The translations under genes and the position numbers were made by a program. Of a stretch of DNA of 64,000 nt, positions 39,100 to 48,706 are shown one piece after another. Position 1 is the stretch's first letter. Each line of letters begins with the position of its first letter. A model generated the notes under the pieces. It saw only the letters and a program-made list of their open reading frames with translations. It was not told where the DNA came from and did no database searches. The DNA is from CAXOVX01 sp964213345 (lineage in GTDB: Bacteria; Pseudomonadota; Alphaproteobacteria; Rickettsiales; Midichloriaceae): positions 1 to 64,000 of the forward strand of contig CAXOVX010000055.1 in the NCBI GenBank assembly GCA_964213345.1, given 5' to 3'.

Positions 39100-39226
39100 A
39101 CTTTTTTTTGCAAAATACTATCTAAATTGTTAGTCTAGCTGTAAAATGTTTAGACTAGACAAAGTAGGATTTTACTGCCATTTTTGGGGTAATGTCAAGA
39201 AGTTTTATAAATGCAAAGCTAATAGC

Positions 39227-39994
39227 ATGAGAGATACATTTTATATATCCAAGGCGCACCGTTTACTTGCAATATTAGGTGTAGAGTTAGCATACGGTGA
39301 TCAACCAGTGCATAGAATGCACTCTTACGATAGTAGCAGTGCTGTCGTTAGTATAACAGGAAATTCAAATATAGATTGTTCTAAAACGAGTGTTACCGCT
39401 CAAGATCCAGTACTTCACTGCGATAGCTTGGAAAATTTACGAAACATTGTACAAGCGTTCGATGGATGTGCGCTGAAAGAGCATGCAACGCATACTGTTT
39501 TTGGTGATGGTAATCCTAAGGCAAAAATTATGCTTATAGGGGAAGCTCCAGGATTTTATGAGGATAAATGCGGTATTCCATTTTGTGGCCCAAGTGGAAA
39601 ATTGCTTGATAAGATATTAGCTGCAGTTAACCTAGATAGAACAAAAGTATATATTACAAATACGGTTTTTTGGCGTCCTCCCGAAAATAGGCGGCCCACA
39701 AAGGAAGAACTTGTGATATGCAGACCGTTCGTTGAGAGGCATATATTTTTGATCAAACCTGAATTAATAATGCTGGTGGGAAGCACTGCTGTTGAGGCGT
39801 TATTGCAGTTAAATACTCCGATGAATAAGCTTAGGGGGCAGTATTTTGACTATAAAAATCCTTATCTAAAAGAGCCAATAAAAGCAACTGCCATATTTCA
39901 TCCATCATACCTGCTCAGGCAACCCGTTAAAAAAAAATTAATGTGGTTTGATATACTTAAAATTATGAAGGATTTTCAATACTTGGTGGGATAG
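39227..39994 (+). CDS. Uracil-DNA glycosylase, family 4-like
   Basis: Removes uracil from DNA in base excision repair. The core is MLIGEAPGFYEDKCGIPFCGPSGKLLD (GEAPG motif), then YITNTVFWRPPENRRPT and IFHPSYLLRQP near the end. Classical family 4 enzymes coordinate a 4Fe-4S cluster through four cysteines. Here FDGCALK keeps one of the first pair and TVFWRPP has Trp in place of the third, a pattern seen in alphaproteobacterial homologues. A start upstream at 39146 is possible; ATG 39227 gives a more usual N-terminus. It is divergent from rpmH. Confidence 0.85.
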   Translation: MRDTFYISKAHRLLAILGVELAYGDQPVHRMHSYDSSSAVVSITGNSNIDCSKTSVTAQDPVLHCDSLENLRNIVQAFDGCALKEHATHTVFGDGNPKAKIMLIGEAPGFYEDKCGIPFCGPSGKLLDKILAAVNLDRTKVYITNTVFWRPPENRRPTKEELVICRPFVERHIFLIKPELIMLVGSTAVEALLQLNTPMNKLRGQYFDYKNPYLKEPIKATAIFHPSYLLRQPVKKKLMWFDILKIMKDFQYLVG

Positions 39995-40087
39995 ATTTTT
40001 TTTGAAATTCACTCATGCTGACCAAATGCAAGGAATATAGAGAGCATAGAACTATGATTTGATATGCATGAAGGTTTTGGCACCAGA

Positions 40088-40218
40088 GGATACAAAATCC
40101 CATTTTTAAATAAATACTAGGAGCGATGGTGGAGGCAAAAGAGTGTGGGAATACCGCATGACTGAGCCCAAATCCCACAACGCAACAGCGTGGGTATTAA
40201 AAAAGGGAAATTAGTACG
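40088..40218 (+). repeat. MITE-like dispersed repeat, copy E
   Basis: Begins GATACAAAATCCCATTTTTAAAT and ends AAAGGGAAATTAGTAC. The internal CTAGGAGCGATGGTGGAGGC and CATGACTGAGCCCAAATCC match the family. Right after it is the associated block GCAGTTCGTAGTAAAA. Confidence 0.75.
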
Positions 40219-40592
40219 ACACAGCAGTTCGTAGTAAAAGATAGATTTTGAAAGAAGTCTAATATTAATAAAGCTTCGCTCTCATTGGGAGGTTATACGT
40301 TTTATTCAAAAATTTGTAAAAAACTTCGAGATTACACGTTATTTTATTGTATTCTTTTCTATATGATTATGCATGTTAACAAAAAATTTGGTACTATGAA
40401 GTGCGTGAATGCCCTAATTATGTTTTTATCAGTAGATAATTGTTGCTGTTATCTTGTAGTACTGTATCATTAAGTCAGCTAAAAATTTCACTTGGCAATT
40501 TGTGTAATATAAAGTAGACAATAGTTTGATTAGCATGCGTAGATTTTATAGATTATTTTTTATAGATTGTTAATACAAAAAAGAAGAAAAAT
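40219..40592. other. Spacer upstream of the type I secretion genes
   Basis: No gene is supported in about 370 bp. The last 90 bases are very AT-rich and probably hold the promoter of the secretion operon, but no confident hexamer pair stands out. Confidence 0.35.
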
Positions 40593-42296
40593 ATGGATCC
40601 TAATAAACCAGTAACACCACTCAAAGAAGCATTAATAGCATGTAAGGTGATGTTAAAGTACATTCTTATTTGTGGTTGTGTAGTAAACATCTTGGCTCTA
40701 GCTTCTCCACTGTATTCTTTGCAAGTGTTGGATAGGGTGCTGTCGAGTGGGAATTTGACTACCCTTGGAATGCTATCATTAGTAATCTCGTTTGCTTTGC
40801 TACTGCTGGGGTTAGTTCAAGGAGCCCGTTCTTTCGCAATGAATAAGATGGGAAATTGGTTCGAGAAAAAACTGTCGGAGACAGTGTTTACCAACTCTGT
40901 AAAGGCTTCCTTGGAGTCAAAGATGCATGCAAACAGTCAGCAAATGAGAGATTTGCAGACTATAAAGACGTACCTAACAAGCCCTGCTTTTATAACGATA
41001 CTTGATGTACCATGGGCAATTATTTTTATCATCGTGCTATTCATATTGCACATATACATTGGGTGTTTGACCATAATAGGTGGATCTGTATTGATAGTTG
41101 TAAGTTTAATAGCAGATCGGTCTACAAAGCCTTTGATGGAAAATAATAATGATAACTTTATCAAAAGCATGCGTTATGTAGATCAAACTACCCGTAATTC
41201 GGAAGTTGTTGAAGTGATGGGGTTATTGCCTAACGTTATAAATTCGTGGCAAACGCTAAACCACAAGGTTCAAAATACCCAATCTTTGACTGTGGAAAGA
41301 CAGGCATTTTTTACGGAGATAATCAAATTCCTTCGTGCTGTTATACAGATTGCTGTGACGGGGGTCGGAGCGTATTTGGTTGTTACTACTCATGGTGCAT
41401 TTTCAGCCGGTGGTATTATTGCTAGTTCTTCTTTAGTTAGTAGAGCTTTGGCTCCGTTTGAAGTAGCGATTACATCTTGGAAGGGATACGTGAACTGTAG
41501 AAAGGCATATGATAGGTTAAATAGCGGATTTTTGAAGATAACCAGGGATGAAGACTTGATGTCTTTGCCTGAGCCTGTAGGGGAAATGGAAGTAGAAAAT
41601 GTATATTTTGCGCCACCTGGCATGCAGAAACATATTATCAAAGGTGTGAATTTTAACTTAAAAGCTGGGACAATGCTTGCCATCATAGGCCCCAGTGGTT
41701 CTGGAAAAACAACATTAGCTAAGCTACTAGTAGGGGCTAATCAGCCAAGTATTGGCGCAGTCAGAATAGATGGAGCAAGTCTAAAGGACTGGAAAAAAAG
41801 TGAATTAGGTCTACATATAGGCTATCTTCCACAAGATGTTGAATTATTCAGTGGAACTGTAAGGGAGAATATTGCCAGAATGGATAGTAATGCAGATCCC
41901 GAAATGGTAATTATGTCAGCACAGTTAGCTGGAGTGCACGAAATGATATTGCAGTTACCTAAGGCATATGATACAGAAATTGGTGTTGATGGTTCTATGC
42001 TCTCTGGTGGCCAGCGCCAACGCATAGGATTAGCACGTGCCTTTTATGGAGATGTAAAAATATTAGTCTTGGATGAACCTAACTCTAACTTAGATGCTGG
42101 CGGGGAAACTGCACTTTCCATTGCATTAGAAGTTGCCAAAGAAAAAAAGATAACAACCATAATTATATCTCACCGTACACCTGTTCTAAATTTGGCTGAT
42201 GAGATATTGGTTATGAAAGATGGAATGATGGCCGCACATGGACCAAAGAAGGAAATATTAGAGCAGCTAAATAAGGCAGCTGTGCAGCAACGATAA
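40593..42296 (+). CDS. Type I secretion ABC transporter (PrtD/HlyB type)
   Basis: Inner-membrane ATPase/permease of a type I secretion system. About 300 residues of membrane domain (LYSLQVLDRVLSSGNLTTL is the typical PrtD-group stretch) precede the nucleotide-binding domain with Walker A IGPSGSGKTTL near 367, signature LSGGQRQRIGLARAF near 470, Walker B ILVLDEPNSNLD and the H-loop IIISHR. There is no C39 peptidase domain, so cargo would carry a C-terminal signal. It is followed 47 bp later by its HlyD partner. A TolC gene is not in the window. Confidence 0.92.
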   Translation: MDPNKPVTPLKEALIACKVMLKYILICGCVVNILALASPLYSLQVLDRVLSSGNLTTLGMLSLVISFALLLLGLVQGARSFAMNKMGNWFEKKLSETVFTNSVKASLESKMHANSQQMRDLQTIKTYLTSPAFITILDVPWAIIFIIVLFILHIYIGCLTIIGGSVLIVVSLIADRSTKPLMENNNDNFIKSMRYVDQTTRNSEVVEVMGLLPNVINSWQTLNHKVQNTQSLTVERQAFFTEIIKFLRAVIQIAVTGVGAYLVVTTHGAFSAGGIIASSSLVSRALAPFEVAITSWKGYVNCRKAYDRLNSGFLKITRDEDLMSLPEPVGEMEVENVYFAPPGMQKHIIKGVNFNLKAGTMLAIIGPSGSGKTTLAKLLVGANQPSIGAVRIDGASLKDWKKSELGLHIGYLPQDVELFSGTVRENIARMDSNADPEMVIMSAQLAGVHEMILQLPKAYDTEIGVDGSMLSGGQRQRIGLARAFYGDVKILVLDEPNSNLDAGGETALSIALEVAKEKKITTIIISHRTPVLNLADEILVMKDGMMAAHGPKKEILEQLNKAAVQQR

Positions 42297-42343
42297 AGAT
42301 GACTACATTATCAATTATTGTCATTGTGTGATGGAAATATATT

Positions 42344-43771
42344 ATGAATGCTAAAAAAAATAAACTAATTGACTGGAAAGGAATTAAGATTTTTTTCTCT
42401 GATCTGAAAGATTTTTTATTTGCTAGTAACATTAAAGATGCAAAATACAAAGTAAAAATTGAGCAAGATCTAGTCAAGCACGTGCGTCCAGCCACGAAAT
42501 TCGGATTTATAACAATAGTTGTGATAGTTGGTATTTTTGGTGTTTGGGCTGGTACTGCTCCTTTGGACAGTGCTGCAAGTGCCCAGGGACATATAGTGTT
42601 AAGTGGTACTCGTAAGACAATACAACATGAAGGTGGTATTATAGATAAGATTTTGGTAAAAGACGGTGACTTTGTTGAAGAAGGACAAGCATTGATTATA
42701 ATGAATCAGGTAAGAGCAAAGTCTGAGTTAGAAATAATGAGAGCAGCAGTACGTACTCACCTAGCTGTTGAAAGAAGAACGCTTGCAGAGCAAAATGATG
42801 CGAAGAGTATAGATTTTTTAGATGAAGCATTTCTAGATCCTAAAGATCCAGAAGTTCAAGCTATCATAAAAAATCAGGAAAATATTTTTCTAGCTAAACG
42901 CCAAGGACTAGAAGAAAGTGTAAATGTATATACTGCGGGAATACTTCAGGAAATGGAGATGAACAAGGGTCATAAAGAACAATTGAAAAATACACTTGAA
43001 CAGCTAGAACTGGAAAAAAAACATTGGGAGACAACTAAGATATTATTCGATAAAGGACTTGTAAAAAAGGTAGAGCTTGTACAGGCAAGTGGTGAGTACC
43101 AGCGATATCAATCAAACAAAGCTTCTTTACAAGCTCAAATAGCAGCAACAATAGAGAAAATTGGAGAATTGAAAGCCCGTATTATGGCGGTAAAAAGTGA
43201 CTATTACACCAAAGTGGCAGAGGAATATAATCGCAATCATCCAGCACTTCTCGAAAGTCAGCAAAAATACTTGCATACAAAGGATCAAATGGAGCGAACA
43301 GTGGTAAAGTCCCCAATTAAGGGTATTGTTACGGGGTTAAAAGTACATACTCTTGGTTCGCTTGTAGGAAGCGGACCTCTGATGGATATTATCTCACAAG
43401 ATGATGATCTGATAGTAGAAGCATATGTGGCTCCACAAGAAATAAATCACCTTAAGGTAGGTATGAGAGCAAAAGTAACACTAAACCCTTACAAGCAGCG
43501 TTTGGTGCCAAGAGTGGAGGGAGAAGTGATATATGTTTCAGCAGATAGAATAGCAAATGAGCAGATTGGCCGGTCTACTAACCAATTGCCTGAATATTTT
43601 TTAGTCAAAATTAAAATAGAAAAAAGCACCTTAGAAAAGTTGAATACTGAGGTAAAGCTGTATCCTGGTATGCCAGTTACTGTTTTCTTGATACGGGGTA
43701 CTAGAACAGTATTACAATACTTAATATCTCCTATTACAGATAGTTTCCACAAAGCATTTAAAGAACAGTAA
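42344..43771 (+). CDS. Type I secretion membrane fusion protein (HlyD family)
   Basis: Periplasmic adaptor linking the ABC transporter to an outer-membrane TolC-like channel. One transmembrane helix (about residues 52-72) leads into GTAPLDSAASAQGHIVLSG, a biotinyl-lipoyl half-motif (VKDGDFVEEGQALI), a long coiled coil (about 130-310) and the second half-motif with VVKSPIKGIVTGLKVHTLGSLVG. Its 475 residues are normal. It forms an operon with the upstream ATPase. Spacer 43772-44009 after it has no gene. Confidence 0.92.
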   Translation: MNAKKNKLIDWKGIKIFFSDLKDFLFASNIKDAKYKVKIEQDLVKHVRPATKFGFITIVVIVGIFGVWAGTAPLDSAASAQGHIVLSGTRKTIQHEGGIIDKILVKDGDFVEEGQALIIMNQVRAKSELEIMRAAVRTHLAVERRTLAEQNDAKSIDFLDEAFLDPKDPEVQAIIKNQENIFLAKRQGLEESVNVYTAGILQEMEMNKGHKEQLKNTLEQLELEKKHWETTKILFDKGLVKKVELVQASGEYQRYQSNKASLQAQIAATIEKIGELKARIMAVKSDYYTKVAEEYNRNHPALLESQQKYLHTKDQMERTVVKSPIKGIVTGLKVHTLGSLVGSGPLMDIISQDDDLIVEAYVAPQEINHLKVGMRAKVTLNPYKQRLVPRVEGEVIYVSADRIANEQIGRSTNQLPEYFLVKIKIEKSTLEKLNTEVKLYPGMPVTVFLIRGTRTVLQYLISPITDSFHKAFKEQ

Positions 43772-44009
43772 AGTAAGGTCGAAATGTAGTGTTTATCTTA
43801 AATTGTCAGATGTTTAGTGGTGCATTTTTTATGGAATTTTATAAGATTATAAATACGGGAGAGGGGTTGCATTCATCAAGAGCAGGGGTATCAAGAGGTG
43901 TACAACGTGAACTTCTTTCGCCTCTACTTTCACCGTGAACTGCTGCGCGTTGCTTCGATGTTCAAATCCGACTGTTGCAAGATGAATGTATGTAGTAGGA
44001 GGGATAGAA

Positions 44010-44122
44010 GTATGTCAGTAGAGCAAATAATAGTGGTAAGTCTGGAAGATCTAGCATGTGGAGAGCATCAGTATAGGAAATTTAGGAGATTATTTGATTT
44101 CGGATCATATCTGCAAAATTGA
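44010..44122 (+). pseudogene. N-terminal fragment of an IS5-type transposase
   Basis: The 37-codon stretch MSVEQIIVVSLEDLACGEHQ...YRKFRRLFDFGSYL matches the pattern SLEELVSRDNQ-x-RSFKALFDFAA at the start of the IS5-type transposase near 33.6 kb, so it is read as a 5' fragment of a related element. It stops at 44122 and nothing recognisable follows. Confidence 0.5.
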
Positions 44123-44340
44123 TAAGTTATGAGAAGGAGACAGCATATAAGGAATGGGATTAGCGAGATATTCAAGTGCTTATTGTTGCAATTTATAGAA
44201 AATCTGAGTGGATAGGAAGTTGGAGAGGTGTAAGCAGATAGAAGTGATGCAGTGAAATGTGTGAATTTGGCCTTGGCGAAAGAACTCCTGATTAATATAG
44301 TCAAACGAAAAATTGTTATAAAGTATTTTTCTAATAATTT

Positions 44341-44472
44341 TATACTAATTCCTCTTTTTGATGCCCACGTTATTGCGTTGTAGGATTCAGGCTCAATCAT
44401 ATATGGATTACTACACTCCTTCGCCCTCACCATTGCGCTCCTAATGCTCATTTAAAAATGGGACGGTATCCA
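44341..44472 (-). repeat. MITE-like dispersed repeat, copy F
   Basis: Begins TATACTAATTCCTCTTTTTGATGCCCACG and keeps GGATTCAGGCTCAATCAT and CTCACCATTGCGCTCC. The right end is shortened to GGGACGGTATCC. An IS5-type element begins about 30 bp further on. Confidence 0.75.
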
Positions 44473-44503
44473 TCATCCACCAAATATTTCTTGATTGGAT
44501 TTA

Positions 44504-45052
44504 GGCTCTGTCGATATTTGATATAAAGTATGATAAAGCATAATAGAGTAATCTTGAAAATGGAGGTAAAATGTTATACGAGGCAATTTATTGGAGCAGT
44601 TATGTGGATTGCCAGGACTGGGGCGCGGTGGAGAGCTCTACCTTGTGAATATGGTAAGTGGTCGAGTGTACATAAAAGGTTTATGAGATGGTGTAAAGCT
44701 CTGGAGTGTGGAAAATGATTTTTGATACCTTGCTGTTGATGAAGACACAGAGTGGAAAATGGTGGATTCTGCAGTAATTAGGGCGCGTCGGCGTGCAGCT
44801 AATAGAGGATGGTACCGGAGTTAGTCAGATCTAAATGGGGCCTACTAAATTACACGCAGCTTGTGACGGCCTCGGGAACCCTTGAGATTTATACAAAGAT
44901 CTGACTATACCAAACCTAGGGAGGCCCTTATTGCAGACAAACTGGATATGATGCAAATTACATAGTAGATGCAGTAAGCTTAGCTCATGCCTAAAGCTGA
45001 ATCCCACCTCGTAGCCGAAAAGTACTCCGCGAATATGATATCGAGCTTTACA
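44504..45052 (+). mobile_element. IS5-family (IS427-like) element, decayed, cut by IS982 copy b3
   Basis: Starts near GGCTCTGTCGATATTTGAT. The frame FIGAVMWIARTGARWRALPCEYGKWSSVHKRF is typical of IS427-group N-termini. Fragments of the catalytic domain follow in shifted frames: VIRARRRAANRG, EPLRFI, EALIADK and PPRSRKVLREYDIELYK. It ends where the IS982 copy b3 left end begins, so the 3' part is missing or displaced. Confidence 0.7.
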
Positions 45053-45976
45053 AACCTCAACTATGGATTAGAGAGAAGTAAGATATGCTATTGAGTTGAG
45101 GCAGCGGATATTTTGGATATTTTATGTAAGATTTTTACAAGATACGACAACATAAGGTATCTGCATGAAAAGAGATATTAATCATCAACAAAAATCAGAA
45201 CTATTCATTTTTGTTGACGATTTTTGTAAAGCGATAGATGCATGGCTAAAGAACAAATTGTTAGCAGACGAAGAGCATCGAAATCCGACTAGAACGCTAG
45301 AGATATGGCTATCTGAGGTTATGACAATTGAGCTGCTTTAGCAACAATCTCCATGTAGAAACTTCAAATAGATTTTTCTACTTTGCCTTCATATGAGAGA
45401 TTTTTAACACTAAAAAGAAGAAGAATACTTGAATGGTATTGTAATCAGGCGAGAAACAGTGTGCTATCCTGCATAGATTCAACATCCATAGCCGTTTGTC
45501 ATCCGAAAAGAATTACGCGAAATACTGTGCAAAGCTAGATAAACCCAGTAAGGGCTGGTTTCTTGGATTAAAATTACATGTTGTGATTAATGAAATAGGC
45601 GAGATTCAAGGTATTAAATTGACGCCTGGCAATGTTGGGTAGAGTGCCAGTTTCATCCATCACAAAACGTCTAACTGGCTTGTTGTTTGTGGATACAGGG
45701 TACATAAAAAAGAAGCTCTTTGAAGAATTATACAGTAGAGGACTTAAATTAGTTACGGGGATAAAAAAGGGCATGAAAAATGTGCTAATACCCTTTTTGA
45801 AAAAACTTTACTTCGAAAGCACTCAATCGTAGAAACTGTTTTTGCAGTACTCAAGGGCCAATTCGAGCTTGAACATACCAGACATCGTGGGGGCCTCTAG
45901 TACATATTCCATCTTCTCTTTGTGCACACTGCCTCAAATCTTCCAACCCTTCTATCTCTTTTTCTGTTCTAATCCA
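45053..45976 (+). mobile_element. IS982-family element, second type, copy b3, decayed
   Basis: Left end AACCTCAACTATGGATTAGA; the right end stops at TTCTAATCCA without the last bases of the inverted repeat. The transposase starts MKRDINHQQKSELFIFVDDF and later reads SSEKNYAKYCAKLDKPSKG and FVDTGYIKKKLFEELYSRG. One stop (TAG after IELL) and several shifts disable it. It is inserted into the IS427-like remnant. The stretch 45977-46269 includes fragments such as RVRTRGKTHSQVLRTDVERF in one frame, perhaps another transposase relic that I cannot classify. Confidence 0.8.
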
Positions 45977-46269
45977 AAGTACATGCAATAAAGTTGCCAG
46001 AATTATGATGTGATCAGTGATATTTAGGCAAGAGTGGATAAACTATATCCATATTTGAAGCATAGAGTTCGAACACGAGGAAAGACCCACTCTCAGGTGC
46101 TACGAACGGATGTCGAAAGGTTTACCTTGCGTATGAAGTAGCATATTCCATTGCAAAATATACTATACAAACTGGTTTTATGGCAACTTATATTGGTGTT
46201 GTAGGCATCACTTTATCTTTACTTACCTATTGTAGATAAAGCTTTGGAAGTTAGTAATCTGAGAGTGGT

Positions 46270-47046
46270 TTTACTGATTTTCTTTCTTTTATTATCCAAT
46301 ATTACAAAGAATTAAGAGAAGTGATTGTTGTACGAACCTACGGGTGGTTACGAGCATAAATTCAAACAGTTTCTAAAATCAAATCAACTAGCTTTTAATA
46401 CAGTTCATCCTAATAAAGTCCGCTCTTATGCAAAAGCTAAAGGATGTTTAGCTAAAACAGATCGTGTTGATTGTAAGCTTTTATACGATTACGCAGCAAC
46501 ATTTGCTTTATCTGCCAAAGTAGAATATCAGCACTCATTAATACAACGAAGAGAGTAATTGATTTCGTTTAAGATTCATGATATTGCAAGACTTGAGACT
46601 GAATGTAATACCTTGATTGTGAAACTCTATTAAATTACATTTGGAACATCTAGAAAAGCGTCTATTCAAGGGCTTCGCGATAATGATGACTTCTATTCCT
46701 GGAATTTGCCTGATAGCTGCAACTACTGCTATATGCGAATTGCCACAGTTAGGTAGCACTCATTTGAGACAGCTGGCTTCTTTAGCTGGTGTTGCCCCTT
46801 ATGAGGCTGTTGCGAGATGAGATAAATTAAGGCATTATTCATGTAAGTGGGCAAGATATAGGGACTGTTGCCGAAAAACATAAATTCTGTATATGGCAGC
46901 CGTTGCTTCTTTACGTCGCAATAAAAAAATTCAAGATTTCTACTCTAGACTGATCTATAATCATAAACCTCCTAAAGTCACTCTCGTATGCGTAAACTTC
47001 CGGCCTTCATGCATGCTTCGATCAAAAACGATACTGTTTGGATATA
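46270..47046 (+). mobile_element. IS110-family transposase remnant
   Basis: YEPTGGYEHKFKQFLKSN and GCLAKTDRVDCKLL match the DEDD (RuvC-like) part of IS110-type transposases; after frameshifts SIPGICLIAATTAICELPQLG, RQLASLAGVAPYEA and MAAVASLRRNKKIQDFYSRL match the helix-hairpin-helix C-terminal domain. The last codons read MRKLPAFMHASIKNDTVW and end at TAA 47044-47046. At least three shifts and missing N-terminal codons make it inactive. IS110 elements use a structured bridge RNA encoded in flanking non-coding sequence. Confidence 0.78.
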
Positions 47047-47111
47047 ATTAATTAATTTTGCCTTTTTCAAATAATTTTAATTAATTATATCCTTATTTGA
47101 AAAAGGCAAAA
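47040..47111. repeat. Interlocked A-B-A'-B' inverted repeats
   Basis: Arm A GGATATAATTAATTAA (47040-47055) is perfectly complementary to A' (47077-47092), and arm B TTTTGCCTTTTTCAAATAA (47056-47074) to B' (47093-47111). The order is A, B, two bases, A', B', so both stems cannot form as simple nested hairpins; an H-type pseudoknot or alternation is implied. All 35 base pairs are exact, in a region otherwise full of decay. It begins within the last codons of the IS110 remnant. Confidence 0.85.
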
Positions 47112-47136
47112 TATAAGACTAAACAACACTACCGCT

Positions 47137-47180
47137 ACACAATCAAAATAGCCTATATAGCTACTTTGAGCTGATTGTGT
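47137..47180. terminator. Large imperfect hairpin, possible bidirectional terminator
   Basis: ACACAATCA (47137-47145) pairs with TGATTGTGT (47172-47180), and inside it CAAAATAGC pairs with GCTACTTTG at eight of nine positions around CTATATA. It lies 36 bp beyond the APH stop codon. There is no strong T tract on either side, so terminator is a tentative label. Confidence 0.45.
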
Positions 47181-47215
47181 GTTGTAAATTTTACCTCCTT
47201 TCTTCTTGACTTCTA

Positions 47216-48242
47216 TTACGGATGCTTGGGGTTGTAGGGAACAATTTCGATATTGTGGATCTGTTTCACGTATTTTAGCTCTAATAACATATGGTCAATG
47301 AGCTCACGAATATCAGCACATTGGCTTGGTCGATTTTTAGAATCAGATCTTTTGAGGCAATCAAGCAACGATAGTAGATTCGATAGTTGTAAGGTGATGC
47401 GCCAATTTTTAGGCAACGTTATACCACCACTGGTCAGCCCCTTTAGGAATACATCCTGAAATTCAAGTGGCATTTTGTGAGCATAGCGGAGCATATTTGC
47501 TACATCGCACAATACCGATCCTGAAAAAGCAAATTCCCAATCTAAAACAGCACTTACCTTCCAGGCGCCATCAACCTCATTCACAAGGATATTAGCCGGA
47601 TCAAAATCAGCATGGACAAGATGCTTTTCATTTTTATCAGGAAATAGGCAGCCGTATTTATCAAAGGCCTGACTAATGTTAGAAATCACCTCTGGCGTAA
47701 GCACAGACAATGCGGTCTCATTCTCCAAGCAGTCTTTAGCAAAGGTTAGATAATCATCTGAAGAGGTGTGAGGGATAATCCCCAATTCTTTATCAAGAAA
47801 ACCAGTTTGAGAAAATTCATGCGTTGTAATATTTAAGGATGGTGCCAATCTCATGCATTACTGAGCCGATATCATGGGGTAAATCGCCCAGTAAAAGATC
47901 TCGCAGCGTTATTCCAGGCATAAACTCCGTAATGGCAAAATGATAACTATCAACTTCGCCGATATAATAGGTCAGTGGTGCTGGCACAGTTCGTTTTAAT
48001 AATGCACCGAGTTTCTGCTCGCGATATGCAGCATCCTTGTCACGCAAATAAACACGTAAAATCAATAGGCGCTGCTCACCCACAAGCAGAATTTTAATAT
48101 TAAGATTGGCGCATCCACCAGCAATTAACTCAAAAGACTTGAGTTTTATATCGGGGCATGCAAGATGCAGAATTCACTCTACCATGCCCTGAGGTAATTG
48201 GTGTGTTACGCTTGTTTTTTCATGATTTTTCTTGAAGGTCAT
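47216..48242 (-). pseudogene. APH/choline-kinase-type phosphotransferase, disrupted
   Basis: From ATG 48242 the minus strand reads MTFKKNHEKTSVTHQLPQGM, meets an in-frame TGA near 48177, then continues in the same frame through SFELIAGGCANLNIKILL and FAITEFMPGITLRDLLLGDLP. A frameshift near 47825-47840 leads to EFSQTGFLDKELG and the catalytic part HLVHADFDPANILVNE (Brenner motif HxDxxxxN) and AVLDWEFAFSGSVLCDVANML (the Mg-binding DWE). This is an aminoglycoside-phosphotransferase fold; the natural substrate is unknown. Its ATG overlaps the stop of the ancestral GNAT frame (ATGA). Confidence 0.8.
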
Positions 48243-48627
48243 AATGCCATCCTTAAAAAGATGCAACTTGAATCCTTTGTATAGCCTGCTCTCTCAAAAT
48301 CCACGTATCCCAATCTTTCGTAGAACGCCTTAGGCGTCCTAAAAACTCATCGTGGCAACCGTTCCACTGTACATCCATTCTCACACATATGCCATCAATG
48401 TCCAAGGCCAGCTTTGCGGTGATCATGCCGTCTCTATAATTGATCGGTATAAATAGCGCGCCAAAAAACACAGAACCATTGTACCCAGCAATGATTTGGT
48501 TGTTTTTATCTTGTATAAAGAAAGCAAATAGATATGCAGCGCTAAATTCAGGCGTCTCTTGATTAATTTTCTGTGTTAGAAAATCAATATCTTTGCTGTT
48601 AGGCGCCAATGCATGCTCGATTTTCAT
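48239..48627 (-). pseudogene. GNAT acetyltransferase, frameshifted
   Basis: The first 58 residues are open (MKIEHALAPNSKDIDFLTQK ... FIQDKNNQIIAGYNGSVFFGAL), a typical GNAT N-terminal half. Near 48450 the frame shifts; the +1 frame then shows YTDQL, HRKAGLGH (the acetyl-CoA loop region) and FYERLGYVDFERAGYTKDSSC (the GNAT motif B end), ending at TGA 48239-48241. Stops inside that frame show further decay. It was originally translationally coupled to the APH gene. The substrate is unknown. Confidence 0.75.
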
Positions 48628-48706
48628 TTTCTAATGCCAATATAAATATCTAGCGTTACATTGTTATGATCAACACTACGTTCATCATAAACTTCAAAAT
48701 TTAATA

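Noticed and set aside
38959..39145. Replication origin near rpmH-rnpA
   Set aside because: No dnaA, parA/parB or cluster of DnaA-box-like TTATCCACA sites is visible around the operon.
44068..44451. 127-codon minus-strand frame
   Set aside because: Begins inside MITE copy F and continues through non-coding sequence; no family resemblance.
48170..48185. TGA read as tryptophan in the APH gene (alternative genetic code)
   Set aside because: Conserved genes such as rpsG, rpsS, rplC and tadA end in TGA, so it is a stop here; the APH gene is also frameshifted.
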